64,000 nt of DNA. Source: Sordaria brevicollis (lineage: Eukaryota > Ascomycota > Sordariomycetes > Sordariales > Sordariaceae). Where the stretch lies: contig JAUTDP010000003.1 in NCBI GenBank assembly GCA_033439795.1, positions 3,596,001 to 3,660,000 on the forward strand, given 5' to 3'. Under the pieces are notes generated by a model that worked only from the letters and a program-made list of their open reading frames with translations, made no database searches and was not told the DNA's origin. Of this stretch, positions 1-13,368 are shown in pieces. Made by a program: the position numbers and the translations under genes. Position 1 is the first letter of the stretch. Each line of letters begins with the position of its first letter.

Positions 1-2144
1 TGCTTGTTGCTGCATGACCATCTGGACTTGCTCCGAGAGTAATTGAAGGGAGAAGCCAATGTGTGATGAGTTGGTCTCCAAAGCTCGAGCACACTGACGA
101 ACATAGTCTAGCCGCTCTTCCAAAGCATGACCCCGAATCTCAGACCATTCGTCAGCAAGCGGGCCAGCGACGGCCTGGCAGCCAAGGACCAGGTCCGAGA
201 TGTTGTCGTACAAGCTTTGCTTGTTTGTCGCGAAATCAAGGAGCTGAGGCTGCTGGAACCCGTTGCTACCAAGACAGGAAAGGTCGATAGACTCAATCAT
301 GGCAATCCATGGCTTGAACATGTCCACGACCTTGCCGCCGGCTGCGCAAATGTTGTTGCCAATCACTTCGTGTCTGAAGGGAGTCACGACCTTATCCGTG
401 ACAACCAAACTCTTGTCCAGTTCCCGAATGCTGGAAACCAACATACGCTTCAACTCATCCAGCCTTTCCAGCAACTTGTTGTCGAGAATGGCAGTAGGCT
501 CCACCACACCCTCCTCGTCATCAAGGAAATTGGAGGTGATGGGATCGTGAGGGCCAAGACCATTAGTCTGCCAGCTTCCGCCAGAGTTGGACCCAATCAC
601 GAAGCCCGGGAACAGCCGAGGAATATCTTCACCCCTCTGCTGCCTAGCAACCTCGACGTAGCTGTAAACTCCCATGAGAACGCCATCGGCCTCCTGCAAA
701 CACTTTTGGACGGACTCGGCGTTGGGCCAATCAGCAGCAGCAATGTGCGAAGAAATGACCAACTTTGAGAATTTGGACATCATGTCTCGGAAATGGGGGT
801 ACAGCGCCTTGTTGGTTGAGATGATGGAGGGTTGGCCGGAATGGTTGTCAGTTGTTCCCGAACCAGCTGCCAAGAGAAGGCGTAAATGGTCGGAGATATC
901 TTCAGCGCGCGCGACGTACTCGGACCGGTGGTTGTTCTTGATCGCTTCACGGTAACGGTCGATTGCTTTCTTCATGTTGGCAACCAGTCGGCTCCAAGTA
1001 AGAGGTTGCATAGTACCGTCGTCGAAAAAAGATCGAGGAATCGTAGCGGCGGTAGGGAGGTTGAAGGTCGCACTAGTGAATGCCGTAGTGGAAGTCATGG
1101 GTACTGGGTGGTGATTGCCGTTTGAGTATGTGTCGTTGCGGCCTCTGTTGCCGGAGGGCTGTCCGCTGATAGAATCCATGGAAGTGGACGGCGAGACCCC
1201 GTCGTAAAAGCGGCGGTTCTTGGGCTACAAAGGAGTCAGCCCCTCATTTCATCCCATCTTTCTCGTTTTCGTTTGCAATCAGGTTTTGGACTTACAAGTG
1301 ATCCTCGGGAGGCATTCATGAAAGCTTCGCCTTCCACTTCTGACGCAGAAGTGATATCGTCGTCTTCCTCTTCATCCTGAGTCAAGCCACGTGCCATCAT
1401 CTCGGCAGGCGGCCTGGTCCTATCGGGTATCGTCACATTCATGCGGTCGCGGGGACCGGTCTCGTTAACTGAAGCAGGCGATTCGAGCGGCAACTCATTG
1501 CTGCTCTCGCCGGTCATGGTGTTGTAGTAGAACAAACGGCCGTCGGGGGTGGCTTGAGGGATCCAGAAATCAGCCCTGGATCGATCGCCATCGGCTCCCT
1601 CAATGGGAAGAGCATCCGTGTCATCATCACGATCCGACGCATCGTCCTCATCAAAGCTTTCCTGGTAGACATCGTGGTCTTCGGCCTCTTCCTCTACTAC
1701 TTGTTCGGGGGTGGCGTTATCCTCCGTCTCGCCTGGAACAATATCATCGGCACTAGGAATTACTTGGCAATAATTACTGGGAAACCATCCTCTGACACCA
1801 TTGATGACACCATCCCACCATCCACTCTCGAGCTGTGTGATAACCTGGATTATATCGCCCTCGTGGAAGCTAAGACTGGTCCTGTCGTCGGCCTCGTAAT
1901 CGTACAGCGCGCGGACGTACATGGTGCCCGCGGGCGCCGTTCCTACAACGCCATTCATGGCGGAAGCAGGGTCGGTCGCAAAATAAAATGAGGAATCGTT
2001 GGGATCGACGAGAGTCGTCGCGTTACTCAAGTGGTTCGCAGCGGGGTCCCGTCGATCGTAGGTTCCCTTTTGGGACTGAGTATTGTAGGAACTGGTGGTA
2101 TTCTGACCCTGAAGTAGCGACACAGGGGTCTGTGTCATTAGCAT
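1..2144 (-). CDS. cdc25: Cdc25-type Ras guanine nucleotide exchange factor, N-terminal part (two exons, truncated by window edge)
   Basis: Exon 1 is 1296-2144 and exon 2 is 1-1224, continuing off the left edge; 691 residues are visible. The 71-bp intron (1225-1295) has GTAAG, a GCTGAC branch site and TAG, and both exons join in phase 0. An SH3 domain lies at about residues 74-130 (ALYDYEA at 79-85, paired Trp at 109-110, then GWFPSNY). An Asp/Glu-rich linker follows, then a WW-like module at 194-223 (FWIPQATPDG, YYN) in which the second Trp is replaced. Exon 2 encodes a helical region with FRDMMSKFSKLVISS, typical of the segment ahead of RasGEF_N. The catalytic RasGEF domains are not visible and must lie left of the window. 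By family knowledge the protein loads GTP onto Ras to drive cAMP/MAPK signalling. The start is the first ATG of the frame; ATG 2138 is an alternative. Confidence 0.85.
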
Positions 2145-3542
2145 ATTGAGAATGTCGTAGCAACGGGTAAGAGCAAGCGATGGTGTGGAATGTTAAGGGT
2201 CGAAGATCATGTTCCGGTCGCTGAGCCTCGGTGTGGTGCAGACAGGTGACGATGTACAGTAAGTAACCTCTGCAGAAGTCGAGCGTCCAAGGTGCGCTAG
2301 GTCGACGTGGATGCTGCTGAGGAGGGACAGATAGATGCGATTGCGTATCGAAGCGATAGACCTTATCCCCTATTTTAAAAAGTCTGACGTCGGCGGGAAT
2401 TAGATTGGAAGGGTGGTGGTCCAAAAGTTTAAGTGGGCGCTAGAGGCAATCGAAAGAACAGCTGTCGCGACAGACGATCTGAGTGGTCGGAAGACTGAGG
2501 CGTCGGCGGGTAAGGAGTGGTAAGAAACTGAGGCAACACGGGCGTCGATTCGCCGACCGCTACTTTTGGTGTGTGTGTTGGTCTTCTTTAAAAGGGCTGG
2601 CTCGAAAGAATAAAGACGGGAGTCTTGTAGCGAGAGAAAGGGCCGATGCAAGATCAGGTATTGTAGGTATAGGTATACGGTATGTTTATGGCAACCGGGC
2701 GGCGTGGAGGTAGATGATGACGGTGGTCCGAATTCCTGTCGGTCGCGACACGTCCTTGTCCTTCTCTCGTCTTCTGGCTCTCGCGCAAAGTCGTCAAGTT
2801 TGCGGGAATGCAGCAGAAGAAGGGGGGCCGGTCGGTCGAGGCTATGTTGGCTGTTGCCCTTGAGATTGTTTGTCGAGTCTTGGGGGATGGCGATGACTCG
2901 ATATGATGTCTCTCTCCGTGCCCGTGTGGCCGGGTCGCAAGCAGTCAGTCCAGGGGGGGAGGGGCGGTTTCTGGCAGTGCTGTCGAACCTGAGTGGACGG
3001 GATGGTCGAATTGTCTCGTCACTTCCCCGGCATCCGATTTGTAACTTGGAGAGTTCAATCAAGAACTGAACCAGCAAGTCGGAAAACCTGGAGCGGCAGG
3101 ATGGAAGTTGTTCAGCAGTTGGAGCGAAAGGCTGGACGGACCTATCCAGCAAGGGGGTGAGGTGCCTAGGTGAAATGCATTGGGCGGGGGGCGTCTCTTT
3201 TTGAGAAGGGAAGGGAAAGTTCAAGCAACAAGGAGAGCGGGAACAGAGAGTGGATGGCCTCGCACTTGCAGAGCGTGTGGTAGGACGAATGGGACAGTCT
3301 CGACAAGTCGTCGTAGGGATTAGGGAGCACTGGGCGCAATCGCTGCAAGTGGAATGGGGTGGAGGGCAGGCAGGAGGGGACCGCGGACGGGGTCCTCACT
3401 TTGCGAGTCCCTCTGGGCTGTCCCTCTTTCCCGCTCTCCAAGATTCTGGACCGTTGATTGGCTCGTGCTAAATTCCAGGTTCGTCTTGGAGACTTGGGCT
3501 GATTGGTAAGGTAAGGGGCGGCCTGGATGTGGGATCCATAAC
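2145..3542. other. RasGEF upstream region and probable leader, no gene
   Basis: This 1.4-kb stretch of normal base composition separates the RasGEF start from the Copia insertion. It holds only overlapping short frames on both strands, with no recognisable domain or splice-supported exon. It most likely contains the promoter and a long 5' leader of the RasGEF gene. Confidence 0.5.
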
Positions 3543-3547
3543 AGTAT
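3543..3547. repeat. Target-site duplication of Copia copy 1, left
   Basis: AGTAT immediately left of the LTR, repeated exactly at 9167-9171. Five bases is the usual Copia duplication size. Confidence 0.85.
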
Positions 3548-3735
3548 TGTCAGATTGCACAGCAAAGTGGATATCGTAATTGAGGGTTAAAATCGATGTG
3601 TGTATTCAGAAGAGTTCTATAGAACCCGAGTTAGGGGTGCCCAGACTATTAGGAAAGTCTGCAACTAGAATTTGGTAGCTGGGGCGCCTTACATAAGCCT
3701 ATTTCTACTAATCGAATCTACCCTCTAATTTGATA
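3548..3735 (-). repeat. 3' LTR of Copia copy 1
   Basis: This 188-bp repeat matches 8979-9166 with only transition-type differences. It begins TG; its end reads TGATA where the other copy reads TAACA, both derivable from TGACA by RIP, so the ancestral LTR was TG..CA. Because the element runs on the minus strand, this left copy is the 3' LTR. Confidence 0.92.
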
Positions 3736-3744
3736 TACCTCCTT
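3736..3744 (-). other. Polypurine tract of Copia copy 1
   Basis: On the minus strand the nine bases abutting the 3' LTR read AAGGAGGTA. A purine run in this position primes plus-strand synthesis in LTR elements. It independently supports the minus orientation. Confidence 0.6.
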
Positions 3745-6700
3745 AAATGCAGTCTATTTTTTGAAATGGACAAATCTGAAACTATTTATATAAAATTAAT
3801 TACTCCTCTTTATTTATTTCTTTAATCCTTGGGTATTTTACCCGTTAATAACCTTCCTTATTTCGTATAGAATTTATCCCTATTAATTTCCTAAATTCTT
3901 GGTGTTTCTCTGCGGTTAATATTTTGGTTATACCGTTTACGGGTATTTTTGAAATTTCGAAATATTATATTTTAATTATCCCTACTTATATTTCCTATTT
4001 TAATTAGTATTGGTGAATATCGATATAGCGGAGTTTAGTTACTAATTTTAATGCTTCTACATTTAGGATTTTGAATATTTGGATATTATTATATTCGAGA
4101 ATTAGAATAGGGTTAGAGAATTTTAATATAAGACTTTTAAATAATTTTATAATATATAGTGCTTTTTTAGTAATGTTGGAGAGGGCTATAAACTCTGCTT
4201 CGGTTATGGAAATAATTATTATTAATTGTTTGGAGGCTCCCTAGTAAATGAATTTATTATATAGTTTTACTGTAAATCCTTAGAAATTCTTATAGTCGAT
4301 AGAATTATTAGTAAAGGAAGCGTTAGAAGTAAATTAAAATTTAATATCTCCTCCATAGTATAAGGCTAGGTTTGCGGTGGTAAAGAAGTAATATAATATT
4401 TTATTTGCGGCCTTATAATGCTTTAGTTTTAGGTTATAATTGTATTTAATAAATCGATTAGCCGTAAAGGCAATATTTAGTTTAGTGATGACAATTACGT
4501 AAAGTATAGACCTAATTTTAATTTAGTATCGATAAATAAATTGGCTAGTGGTTTTATAATTGTAGGGTATTAATTCGATATTATTTATTAGGATTTAGGT
4601 AGTATATTTATCGTTGGCGAACTTGTAAATCTTTTAAAGGTATAACCGTTAGGATAATTAAATTTTACGGGCCTTACGATTATAGATTATTTTAATACCT
4701 AGGAATTATTACAGCTCCTCTCCTCTAATTAGGTTATACCGGGATTATAGAGTCTTTATATATTACCGGGCAATTTCCTCTTTAGTAGGGTAGTAATAGA
4801 AGATAATATTATTAATATAATAGAAAATTAAAATACTATCGTTAATTAGAATATAGGGATTTTTAGGGATTACGTAGAATCCTAGGGCTTTAAATATCTT
4901 TATGAATTTTCGTTACTATAGTAGTGGGGAACGACGAAGATTATATAGTGCCTTGAGGATTTTGAATACCTTCCTTTAAATATAATAATTTGGTGGTATA
5001 TATATATAAATTTCTTCGTCTATTATTACGTTTACGAAGGTATTAATTACGTCCTATTAAATAAATTTAAGGTTAAAGCGTAAAATTATAGTTATAAGGG
5101 TGTGGAAGGACCTTCTTACTAAAGTGGAAGTATAGGTTTCTTGCTTTATAATCCTTATTTATTGGTCTCTACGTATAATTAAACGAGCTTTAATTTTATT
5201 AAGGTAGTTATTTTTAAAATATTTATAAGTATATACTTATATATAATCGAGGATTTACTTGCTTTTAATTCTAGGTTCGTCGCGGTCTACTTCTACTTAA
5301 GTTTTTATTTATTTATAGCTTTCGAGGTAAATTCGCTCGGTTTGCTTGAAGAGGTTACTTAAGGGATGTTTATCGAGGTCCTTATAATTGCGAGGTATTA
5401 GTGGTAATTAATAACGGTAGAGGCTTTGGAGTTTATTAATAATAATTAAGGATTTAATTATATTTTTAGTAATTACCCTTTTTTTACGTATAGAACGTTG
5501 TAATTCTACTTTAATAATTTTCTTTTTATATATTATAATTATAAATTAGTAAAGATATCCGGCGTTAAATATTACCTTTTAAGGTTCGAAATTTTTTAAT
5601 AATTCCTTTTTAGCGTATTTAATATAATTTATAACGAATACCCCTATAAAAAAGGAAGTTAGTAATAGTATATTTAATAATATTAGATAATTGTAATTAA
5701 CGAAGTAATTAATAGCTATTCGGTCCTCCTTTAGGTTTGTAGCCTTATTGAAGGGGTTTAGAGGCGGTATGCTAGTTTCTACCTCCTTAGTAATTATTTC
5801 TTCGGTTTATACCTCCCTAATATTTATTACCTCCCCTTCTTGAATTGGGTTAAAAGAGAGAGAGTTTAGAAGGTCGTAAATATTCGTATCTTTTATATTA
5901 ATACGGCTGGTTATAAAATCGAAGGGAGATTAGTTATTTAATAACTATTCTCTAGCGGTATACTTTTTTAATAAAGCGGTAAACTTTTTTAAAATAAACT
6001 TTAGGGATTTAATTTCCTTTTCTACCTTACTAGTAAAGAGGGTACGTTTATTAAAAATAACGTCGCGGGTATTAATAACCTCGTTAATAATAGGGTTCTA
6101 AATTCGATAGATGGCCGTAAAGGTATAACTAATTAAATATCTAATTTACGCTTTAGGGTTTATTTTTTAAAGCCTATTTTATTTATTCTTAGCGGTAATA
6201 ATTATTACGAATATTTTATAGCCATAAATTCGAAAGTAGGAAATATTAAGTTTGCGGGGGGTAACCTCGTCGTTATTATTATTAATTTTCCTAATAATAA
6301 CCGTATAAAATCTTTTATAAGGAGATTTTTAATTGTAAAGGTATTTAAGGGACCGATTGTTAAAATATATTACTATAGAGACGATTTCCGGCTAGAAATC
6401 CTTAGGAAAACGAATACTTAAATTTATAATGCGCGCTTTATCCTTAATTACGCCTTTTAAATATTCTATACTTCTATTTTATATTTGGGTATACGGGGTA
6501 GAGGGTTCTATAATTATATTACATTATATTAATAAGTTTAAGAGTAATTATAACTTCGTAATTTCGTTATTATATTCTAATATTCGTATTATAATATCGA
6601 ATCGTATTTTAAGGAGTATAAAGAAGTCGTTTAAATAAGTTACGATTATAGTAGCGAATCGGTCGTAGAGGAAGTATTCCTAAATATACCCGGTAAATTT

Positions 6701-8978
6701 ATAAATAATAAATATAATATTAATATAATTTCGGTAATTTTCTTTATAATTGAGAAAATCTATAGCGAAACGTTCTTTAACCCTATACCCTCTATTTTTA
6801 AATTTTCGTTTAATTTATTACTTAATCTTTATTTGGGTATAAGTATTATATTATTCGGTCTTAGGGTTTTCTTCGTCCTCCTCCTTCTTATTTTTAAATA
6901 GGATTTTAGCTCCTAATATATTATAGAGGTAGGATAATACTTAAGGATTAGGGTACCCTAATTTAAAATATTAGGTAAAGGGGTTTTTACAATAGTACCT
7001 ACAACTTATATAAGAATTAATTATATTCCTATAGGTATAAAAGCTCGCCCGAGTAAATAAATAGGGAAGCTCTTCAAATAGAATTTAGCGGTAACGGGTT
7101 TTAAAATGGCAAAAGAGTAATTAATCTATATTACAAAGGTAATTATTAGGTAGTTTATAATCCTAAAAGAAACTTTACTTATATAATAAATATAAGGAAA
7201 TAAAATTAATTATAAAATTAAAGTAGAAAGCTATATCGTAGAGACATAGCTTTTTAGGCCCATTCTTTCTATTAATAATGAAATTAACCTCCTTATAACT
7301 TTAAATTATAATACGTAAATCTCTAGCCTATAGGTCGTCGCTATAGGGTGCGTAACGGAAATTGAGGAAATATATAATTTCGTTAAATACGTATAAAGAA
7401 TTACTAAAGTTAAGAAGAATATAATTTTTAAGCGGGTAAATATTAAAACTTCCTTTTCCTATTTAGAATATTACTTATACTATAGCGGTTTTATAGACTT
7501 AAATAGGGATAGGAATAGGGTTTATAGCAATACTCTCATTAAAAAATTAATTATTTTAAAATTGGTTATTAATACTAAGGATAGGATTTATTAATTATTT
7601 AACTATTTCCCTTTTTTAAATTTCGACCTCCCTTTTGAATTTTAAATCATTATTGAAGTTTTTAATTACCCGAATTTATACTTTAAGGTTAGGCTTCTAA
7701 CGAAGGTTTGGGGCCTTACTAGGAAAGAAATACTAATAATATTTAGTAATATACATACCCTCTTTATAAATTTTATAGCGAAATAACGATAATAAACTTC
7801 CACTTTACTTAGAATCTTTAATTTACACTACGTACTTCCTTTTACGCTAATTACATTAGGGTTTATTAAATTAAGCGTTTTTTACTTCAATGTTAATATC
7901 CTCTAACCTATTAAAAGTATCGCTTCTAATTCTAAAGGACGCCCCGCGAATACTTCTACGGCTAAACTTAACCTATATAATTACAAGTACCTTATTATTA
8001 AGGCCTTCAATACAAAAATCCCTAAATAGAATACAAAAATCGAAAATATTATTAACGACTTGTAGGCGGTATTGGCGCGAGGCGCCGGAAGCCTAGCCCG
8101 GTCGAATGGGGCGTAGATATTTAATAAGGTCGTAGAATTAAGCGGTAATTAGTAGGGATTTAAAGACCGCGTAGAATTAGGCTTTAATTATAATAGTTTT
8201 TTAACTATCGATCTACTTAATTATTTTTATTTTAGGCTTTATTATAAGGGGTTTACTAATATAATCGCGGTAAACTTTACGGATATCGATAAAGGTTTAT
8301 TCGGGACGGTATTATAGCCCTTTAATTAGGGTAAAATACTATTAGGGGAGATCTTCATTATTCTAAAGGTAATTGGATTTATAATTTTAATAAATAGTCT
8401 TATATATTTATTTAGTAAATATAACGCAATATTTCGAAAAGGTTTCGTATTTTTTAAACCGGTAATTAAATATATTAACGTCGTAATTATATTCCTATAA
8501 CCTTACGATAGTAAAGTCGGTGAGTTTGGCGGTGGCGTTATTAATCTATTCCTTTAGGGATTTTTCGGTGAGTTCCACGCTTATAGGGATATCGTCGGCG
8601 TTATAAGGAGGGATTAACGTAATAAGAGTACTATCTTTAAAATCGTTAAAAGCTTCTTTAGCCTTTTCGATACGGTAACGGGCGGACGATTTGATAGCGT
8701 AATCTATAATAGCTAGCTTTATAGGTTTAAAGGGAATTGGTTATACCCCTAATATATAATTGGTAAGGTCTAGGACTTTGGCGTAAGCTATAAATTCGTC
8801 GTTCTATTCTTTGAATTTATTTATAGAATTTAGGTAAATTTACTTAGCGACGATTTCCTTATCGATTAACTGGGATATAATTAATAACGTAATGGGTTAC
8901 GGTAATAATGGTGATAATAGTTGTAATTAGTGTAATTAAAGTTTTCGTAGCGCGGAGATTGCAAATTAGATTGTTAAT
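3745..8978 (-). pseudogene. Decayed Copia gag-pol polyprotein (copy 1)
   Basis: Read from right to left this should run gag, protease, integrase, reverse transcriptase, RNase H. I could read the last two directly. The RT metal-site neighbourhood is near 5030-5110, with two adjacent stop codons just before its Asp. The RNase H TEAEF block is near 4180-4250. There, Thr/Val/Ala codons normally seen before it have become Ile codons, as C-to-T and G-to-A changes would do. No open frame long enough for function remains. Gag and integrase positions are inferred from order only. Confidence 0.8.
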
Positions 8979-9166
8979 TGTCAAATTGTATAGTAAAGTG
9001 GATATCGTAATTGAGGGTTAAAATCGATGTGTGTATTTAGAAGAGTTCTGTGGAACCCGAGTTGGGGGTGCCCAGACTATTAGGAAGGTCTGCAGCCAGA
9101 ATCTGGTGGCTGGGGCGCCTTACGTAAGCCTGTTTCTACTGGTCGAGTCTACCCTCTAATTTAACA
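8979..9166 (-). repeat. 5' LTR of Copia copy 1
   Basis: Direct repeat of 3548-3735 starting TG and ending CA. It is followed immediately by AGTAT, the same five bases that precede the left LTR. It is less RIP-altered than the left copy (for example GGTGGCTGGGGCG kept here). Confidence 0.92.
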
Positions 9167-9171
9167 AGTAT
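9167..9171. repeat. Target-site duplication of Copia copy 1, right
   Basis: AGTAT immediately right of the LTR, matching 3543-3547. Confidence 0.85.
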
Positions 9172-12100
9172 GGACCCTTTTCGGCTTCCACTTTTCCTCA
9201 GCTCCATGCTCTCCCCTCGTTCTAAGAGAGGAAGTTGTTTTTAACCTCGTACAAGCTTCCATTGGCTTTCTGTCAGTATTGCATTCAGTTTCCATCTCTT
9301 GATGCAAACTATCCAGACTTGTCACAGCAGCTGTTACTCGAATCCTTCTCAACTCTAGACAGTGCCATTTCTGACAAGTCTCTTTTGTTCGACATACACA
9401 TCCCATTTGCTAACAAAGAAATGCCATCATTCAGTTAACATCTTGGTCGTTGAATATTACGCACCCAGGGAAATAAACCACTGTACCAAGTACGACATGG
9501 CCGCTATGCTGATCAGGTACTATAGTTGACTCGTCGAGGTTCCCGTCTCCCATCACTCCCACTTCGCTGTAGACGAAAAAGAATGGACGGACTCGACCGG
9601 GCCTTTGACTTTCTTTTCTCTGCTGAGAGCAGTCAGTGATTGGCAGCCTCTTTGGCAGCTTAGTACCCAGAAATGGGAAGCACGGCCCCCACCATGCAAG
9701 TCACTCGAAGCTGCAGGCAGTCAATCAGGTCGTCGAGGTACCTGAAACGCTCTTGCACACGGAGGATGGTACCTTGTTTTGGCGCGAGGAACTTCTTTCA
9801 CTCCAAGCCAAGGGGAGACGATCATGTACAGTTTATAGCCTAGCGCGGAGACACTGTGTTCCCTCTACAACTGAAGTAGAGAAATCACCAACTGGACTCT
9901 TTTCGGTTCGCTTAAAAGACGACGCCATGCTTTACCTAGATGCTAATTTCTGCAAAATCAGAATCCAGTCGGCTCTTCCATGGATCTCAAGAAATATTGT
10001 TCTCCAAGTTCAGGATTTCCGAAATGAAGATTCGACCGTCCTCAGCTTCCGGTTCACCCAGATCCCGCACGAAAAAGATCGGAAACCACGAACGCTTGGG
10101 TTGTGGTTACCGGTTAGACCGGTTTCGTATAGTAGCACTCTACAGGCTTCTCTCACTAACAGCAACAACTAAGTAGGTAGTCCCGTCCAGATTTAGAGCC
10201 AAGAGGCCTTTCCTCAGCTGAAGAATAACAGCGAGAAATCATTCTCCATTTTACCCAAGTTGCATTCTCCTGCTTTTCACCATCATCAACCTTAGACACG
10301 CGGCAGCGTTCCCGGCAGTCTGGCAACCCCGATACAATCACCTCCGCGGCACGGGCACCACGGTAACAATGGACAAAGACATGGCTGAGTTGGACTCGTT
10401 CATCCCGACTTCATCAAACAGTCACGGACCATCCAAACTGTTGCAACACCACACGGGCTCGAGCACCAGGGAAATAGTCTACGGCCCCACGCGGCAACTT
10501 TCTGTTTCTTTTCTTCTTCACTAGAGACGAGCTGAAGAACCCATGGGCCCCCACCGGTGATTCGATATTGCAAAGGTTGTTCGGACTGTTCTCTTCATCA
10601 CGATCCGAGCAGTCCAAACCGCAAAGAGACAAGCTCCGGCCCCATCGAGGCGTCTTCCCTTCCACAGCTCTTCCGCCGGGCTTCCACGCCTTCTGGAAAC
10701 AAGGACATGCACCCAGACGGAAGCGCGCAACGCCCATGGCAACTTTGGCAAGGCGTCGAAGCCCCACGGGTACGGTAAGCTAACCGTCCCTTAATTTGCC
10801 CTGTTGCACACCATTGCTCGATCCGTCTCTGTCATCGTCTGAACCGTTACACGCATTGAGCTTGTCAGCCGGGCAGGGTCTCCTAATCTGGATGTCTTCT
10901 CCTTCCATTGTCTTTCACCGGTCTCTTTACCGAAAGCTGGGCCATCATGCCCGTCCTTGAAGATGTGAAAGACTGATGGGACGGACGACACTCGGAGATG
11001 AAGAGCCCCCCACCCCCACAAAATATATCGCAACTAAAAGACTGCGCCTCAACTCGACGACAACTGCTTGATTAGGAAGCCCACAAGGCCCATCAATGCC
11101 TTTTGTCGATAACAGGCCGCCCTCGAAACCTCCTTACCGCATTCCTCACTCTGATGAGGCAGGTGAACCAGTCCACGGGATGATTCTCAAGCAGGACCGG
11201 GTGACTTTCGGCCACTTCCTATCATGTCCCACGCCCTATACCCCCTCAACCTACCCCTCTAGTTGAGTTTTTTTCTCTCTCTTACCTTCGTCAAGTCCCC
11301 CACAAAAAGTTCATGATGAGACGCAGACGACCAGGTTGGACCACTGTCGCGGGAATTACAGAACGACACAACACCCTGCCCCAGACGTGCCCAGACGGAG
11401 AGAGAGATGACACTAGGCTAGGTAGAGGTAGTCCACCTCGTGGCATCCCATCCAGCCAGCGACGGACATTCCGTTGGCCAGGGCTCAAGGATGATGGCCC
11501 GAAGCACTTCATGATGAGGGAAACGTGGGACCCTAGGCGTTCGGCCCGGTAGCAGGGCCGCTCTCACGGCTCGGCAACACTACCATCACACAAGCAAGTC
11601 AAACAGTCATCACAGACCTTGCCTCTTCCATGGATGTGTCGGCGGAAGCAAAGTTGCTGAGACCAGGACTAGGAAGGTTCGGAACTATCCTGGCGTCTTA
11701 TCACGATGCGATGTAATGGGTGGATGCCATGCATCCATGTTCCATTGCTCCTAACTTCTTTCATGCATGCCACGGCCCCTGAAACGACAATTGTATCGTG
11801 AATCAGGTACTTTGGTCGAAAGCAAATGGGCCACGGCTATCGGCGGGTTCCAGGCTGGATTTGTTCGAGAAGGATTCCTTTTGCTTGGGCCTTTCGCGGC
11901 TATACATATTGTGACTATAACAAGCCAAGAACTGACCCTAAGGGGTATGCGATAGGGTGACTCCTATCACCTTTACTTCTTGGGACTTGACAGGCCAAGC
12001 ACATTCAACGGTAGGTAGATTGGAAACACGAGCCAAGACCACGACAGGCGGACACGATGTGGGTTGTGGGAGTCACCAGGAGGTAGTGACTCCTGCAAAG

Positions 12101-13341
12101 GTGTCGAAAAGAGGAAGATTCGGCTAATGGATTGGGGACCATCGGCATCTGAAACTATGTCCTTGGACAAAAGCCTCATAAAAACGTTCTAAATGACTAT
12201 CATGAAAGAAAGGCATCATCTAAACTGCTCAGTTGTACCCGTTCAAAGCCGCTAGTCAAACGGAACGAGCAAACCTTTGCGTACTCAATATTCGTCGCTT
12301 CAAAAACCCCCATGTTATCTAGATTTTCCTCATACGCCACTGATATTTTCCGCCCAAAATTATTCTGCATTTAACAAACGGTTCCCTGCGGACACAAAGG
12401 CCAAAAGAAATGATCACTTTCTAGCACGAGCTCGGGCCGAACAGAGAACAGTATCCTGTCGTACATTAACCTTTCAGATATCCTTATGGCTGGATAGCAA
12501 CTCATACCTAATCAGCATTGTGCACTGTTGAGTGTTTCAGACAAACGACACGGTAAGGATCCGAAGGGATTGTCGGGTTACACGATATATATTGAGGAAT
12601 ACATAAGCTGCGTTGAGGCCTCATGAGGCTGAGGTTGAGGAAAGACAGGGTAAAACGCAGGGAAGGAAGGAAGCACCGCGTATGTGCTACCAATGCAGGG
12701 TTTGAGAAAGTCAGGTCCTTTTGGTGATCAGGAACAAAAGAGGTCTGGTGGTTGGCGAACAAACTAGTTGCAGAGGTATGAGCTGCGGAGAAAGAAAGCA
12801 TCGTATGGCCATGATGGTTAGGAGAAACAAAACGCCATCTAATAGAACCAAGAAAGAAGGAGAATAAAGACACAACTTCGTGGAAACATGGGAGATAGAA
12901 GGGCAAATTATCGTTGTGCTTTCTACCCACCTACACCACAAAGTTCCATACCGACCCGAAAGATCAACATGACACTCACGATGTTCTTGACACTCGAGGA
13001 TTGCATAACAACGAAGACAAACTGGACGTCCAGCGTCATTTCAAGTCATATTCGTTCAATGGTTCCCCTCCCCATCCCTCAAATTATTTTTTGTTCTCAG
13101 TCTCTCACTTGGTTATTTTCATCTATCTGGTTGGATATGCTTTCCTTAGTTTTGAGCGGTTTAAGTCAGTATTGGGGAAAATCTGAATTGCTTTCAACCA
13201 CTATGGCATGATCTCCTGAACCTTTCCCGACACGGCTATGAAAATAGTAAACTAAGATAAACGTGAATTTACATTCTATGGCGTATTGTTTTCTTGCCGT
13301 TTGAAATTACCATCATCAGAAATTTTTCTTGTTCAACTGAC
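9172..13341. other. Gene-poor spacer, no supportable gene
   Basis: This 4.2-kb stretch has ordinary base composition and many short overlapping frames on both strands. The longest (9636-10172, plus) has no ATG at its start, a mixed composition and no recognisable domain. I see no splice-supported exon, tRNA or 5S rRNA. It is best read as intergenic or regulatory DNA; a non-coding transcript cannot be excluded. Confidence 0.45.
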
Positions 13342-13368
13342 AAAAAAAAAAAAAAAAAAAAAAAAAAA
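13342..13368 (+). repeat. Poly(A) run of 27
   Basis: An uninterrupted run of 27 A on the plus strand, preceded by CTGAC and followed by TACG. It could be a simple homopolymer or the tail of an old retroposed sequence; nothing recognisable lies just upstream. Confidence 0.9.

Larger units (their letters stand above)
3548..9166 (-). mobile_element. Full-length RIP-inactivated Ty1/Copia LTR retrotransposon (copy 1)
   Basis: The element is 5,619 bp, bounded by two 188-bp direct repeats (LTRs) and a perfect 5-bp target duplication, AGTAT (3543-3547 and 9167-9171). The interior is very AT-rich and every frame is broken. On the minus strand a decayed polyprotein is still readable in Copia order. 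Reverse transcriptase lies around 5030-5110 (readable DVINTFVN and IDEEIYI, with CAA/CAG-type codons turned into stops). RNase H lies around 4180-4250 (readable TEAEFIALS). A purine tract abuts the inside of the left LTR on the minus strand, confirming orientation. LTR differences are transitions, as RIP produces. Length and order fit a single, non-nested insertion. Confidence 0.92.

Noticed and set aside
3736..8978. Mitochondrial DNA or centromere core as the source of the AT-rich block
   Set aside because: LTRs, a target duplication and readable Copia motifs with RIP-type stops explain it.
9636..10172. 178-codon plus-strand frame beside Copia copy 1
   Set aside because: Its first codon is GTG, not ATG; the first real ATG leaves about 80 residues, with no domain or splice support.
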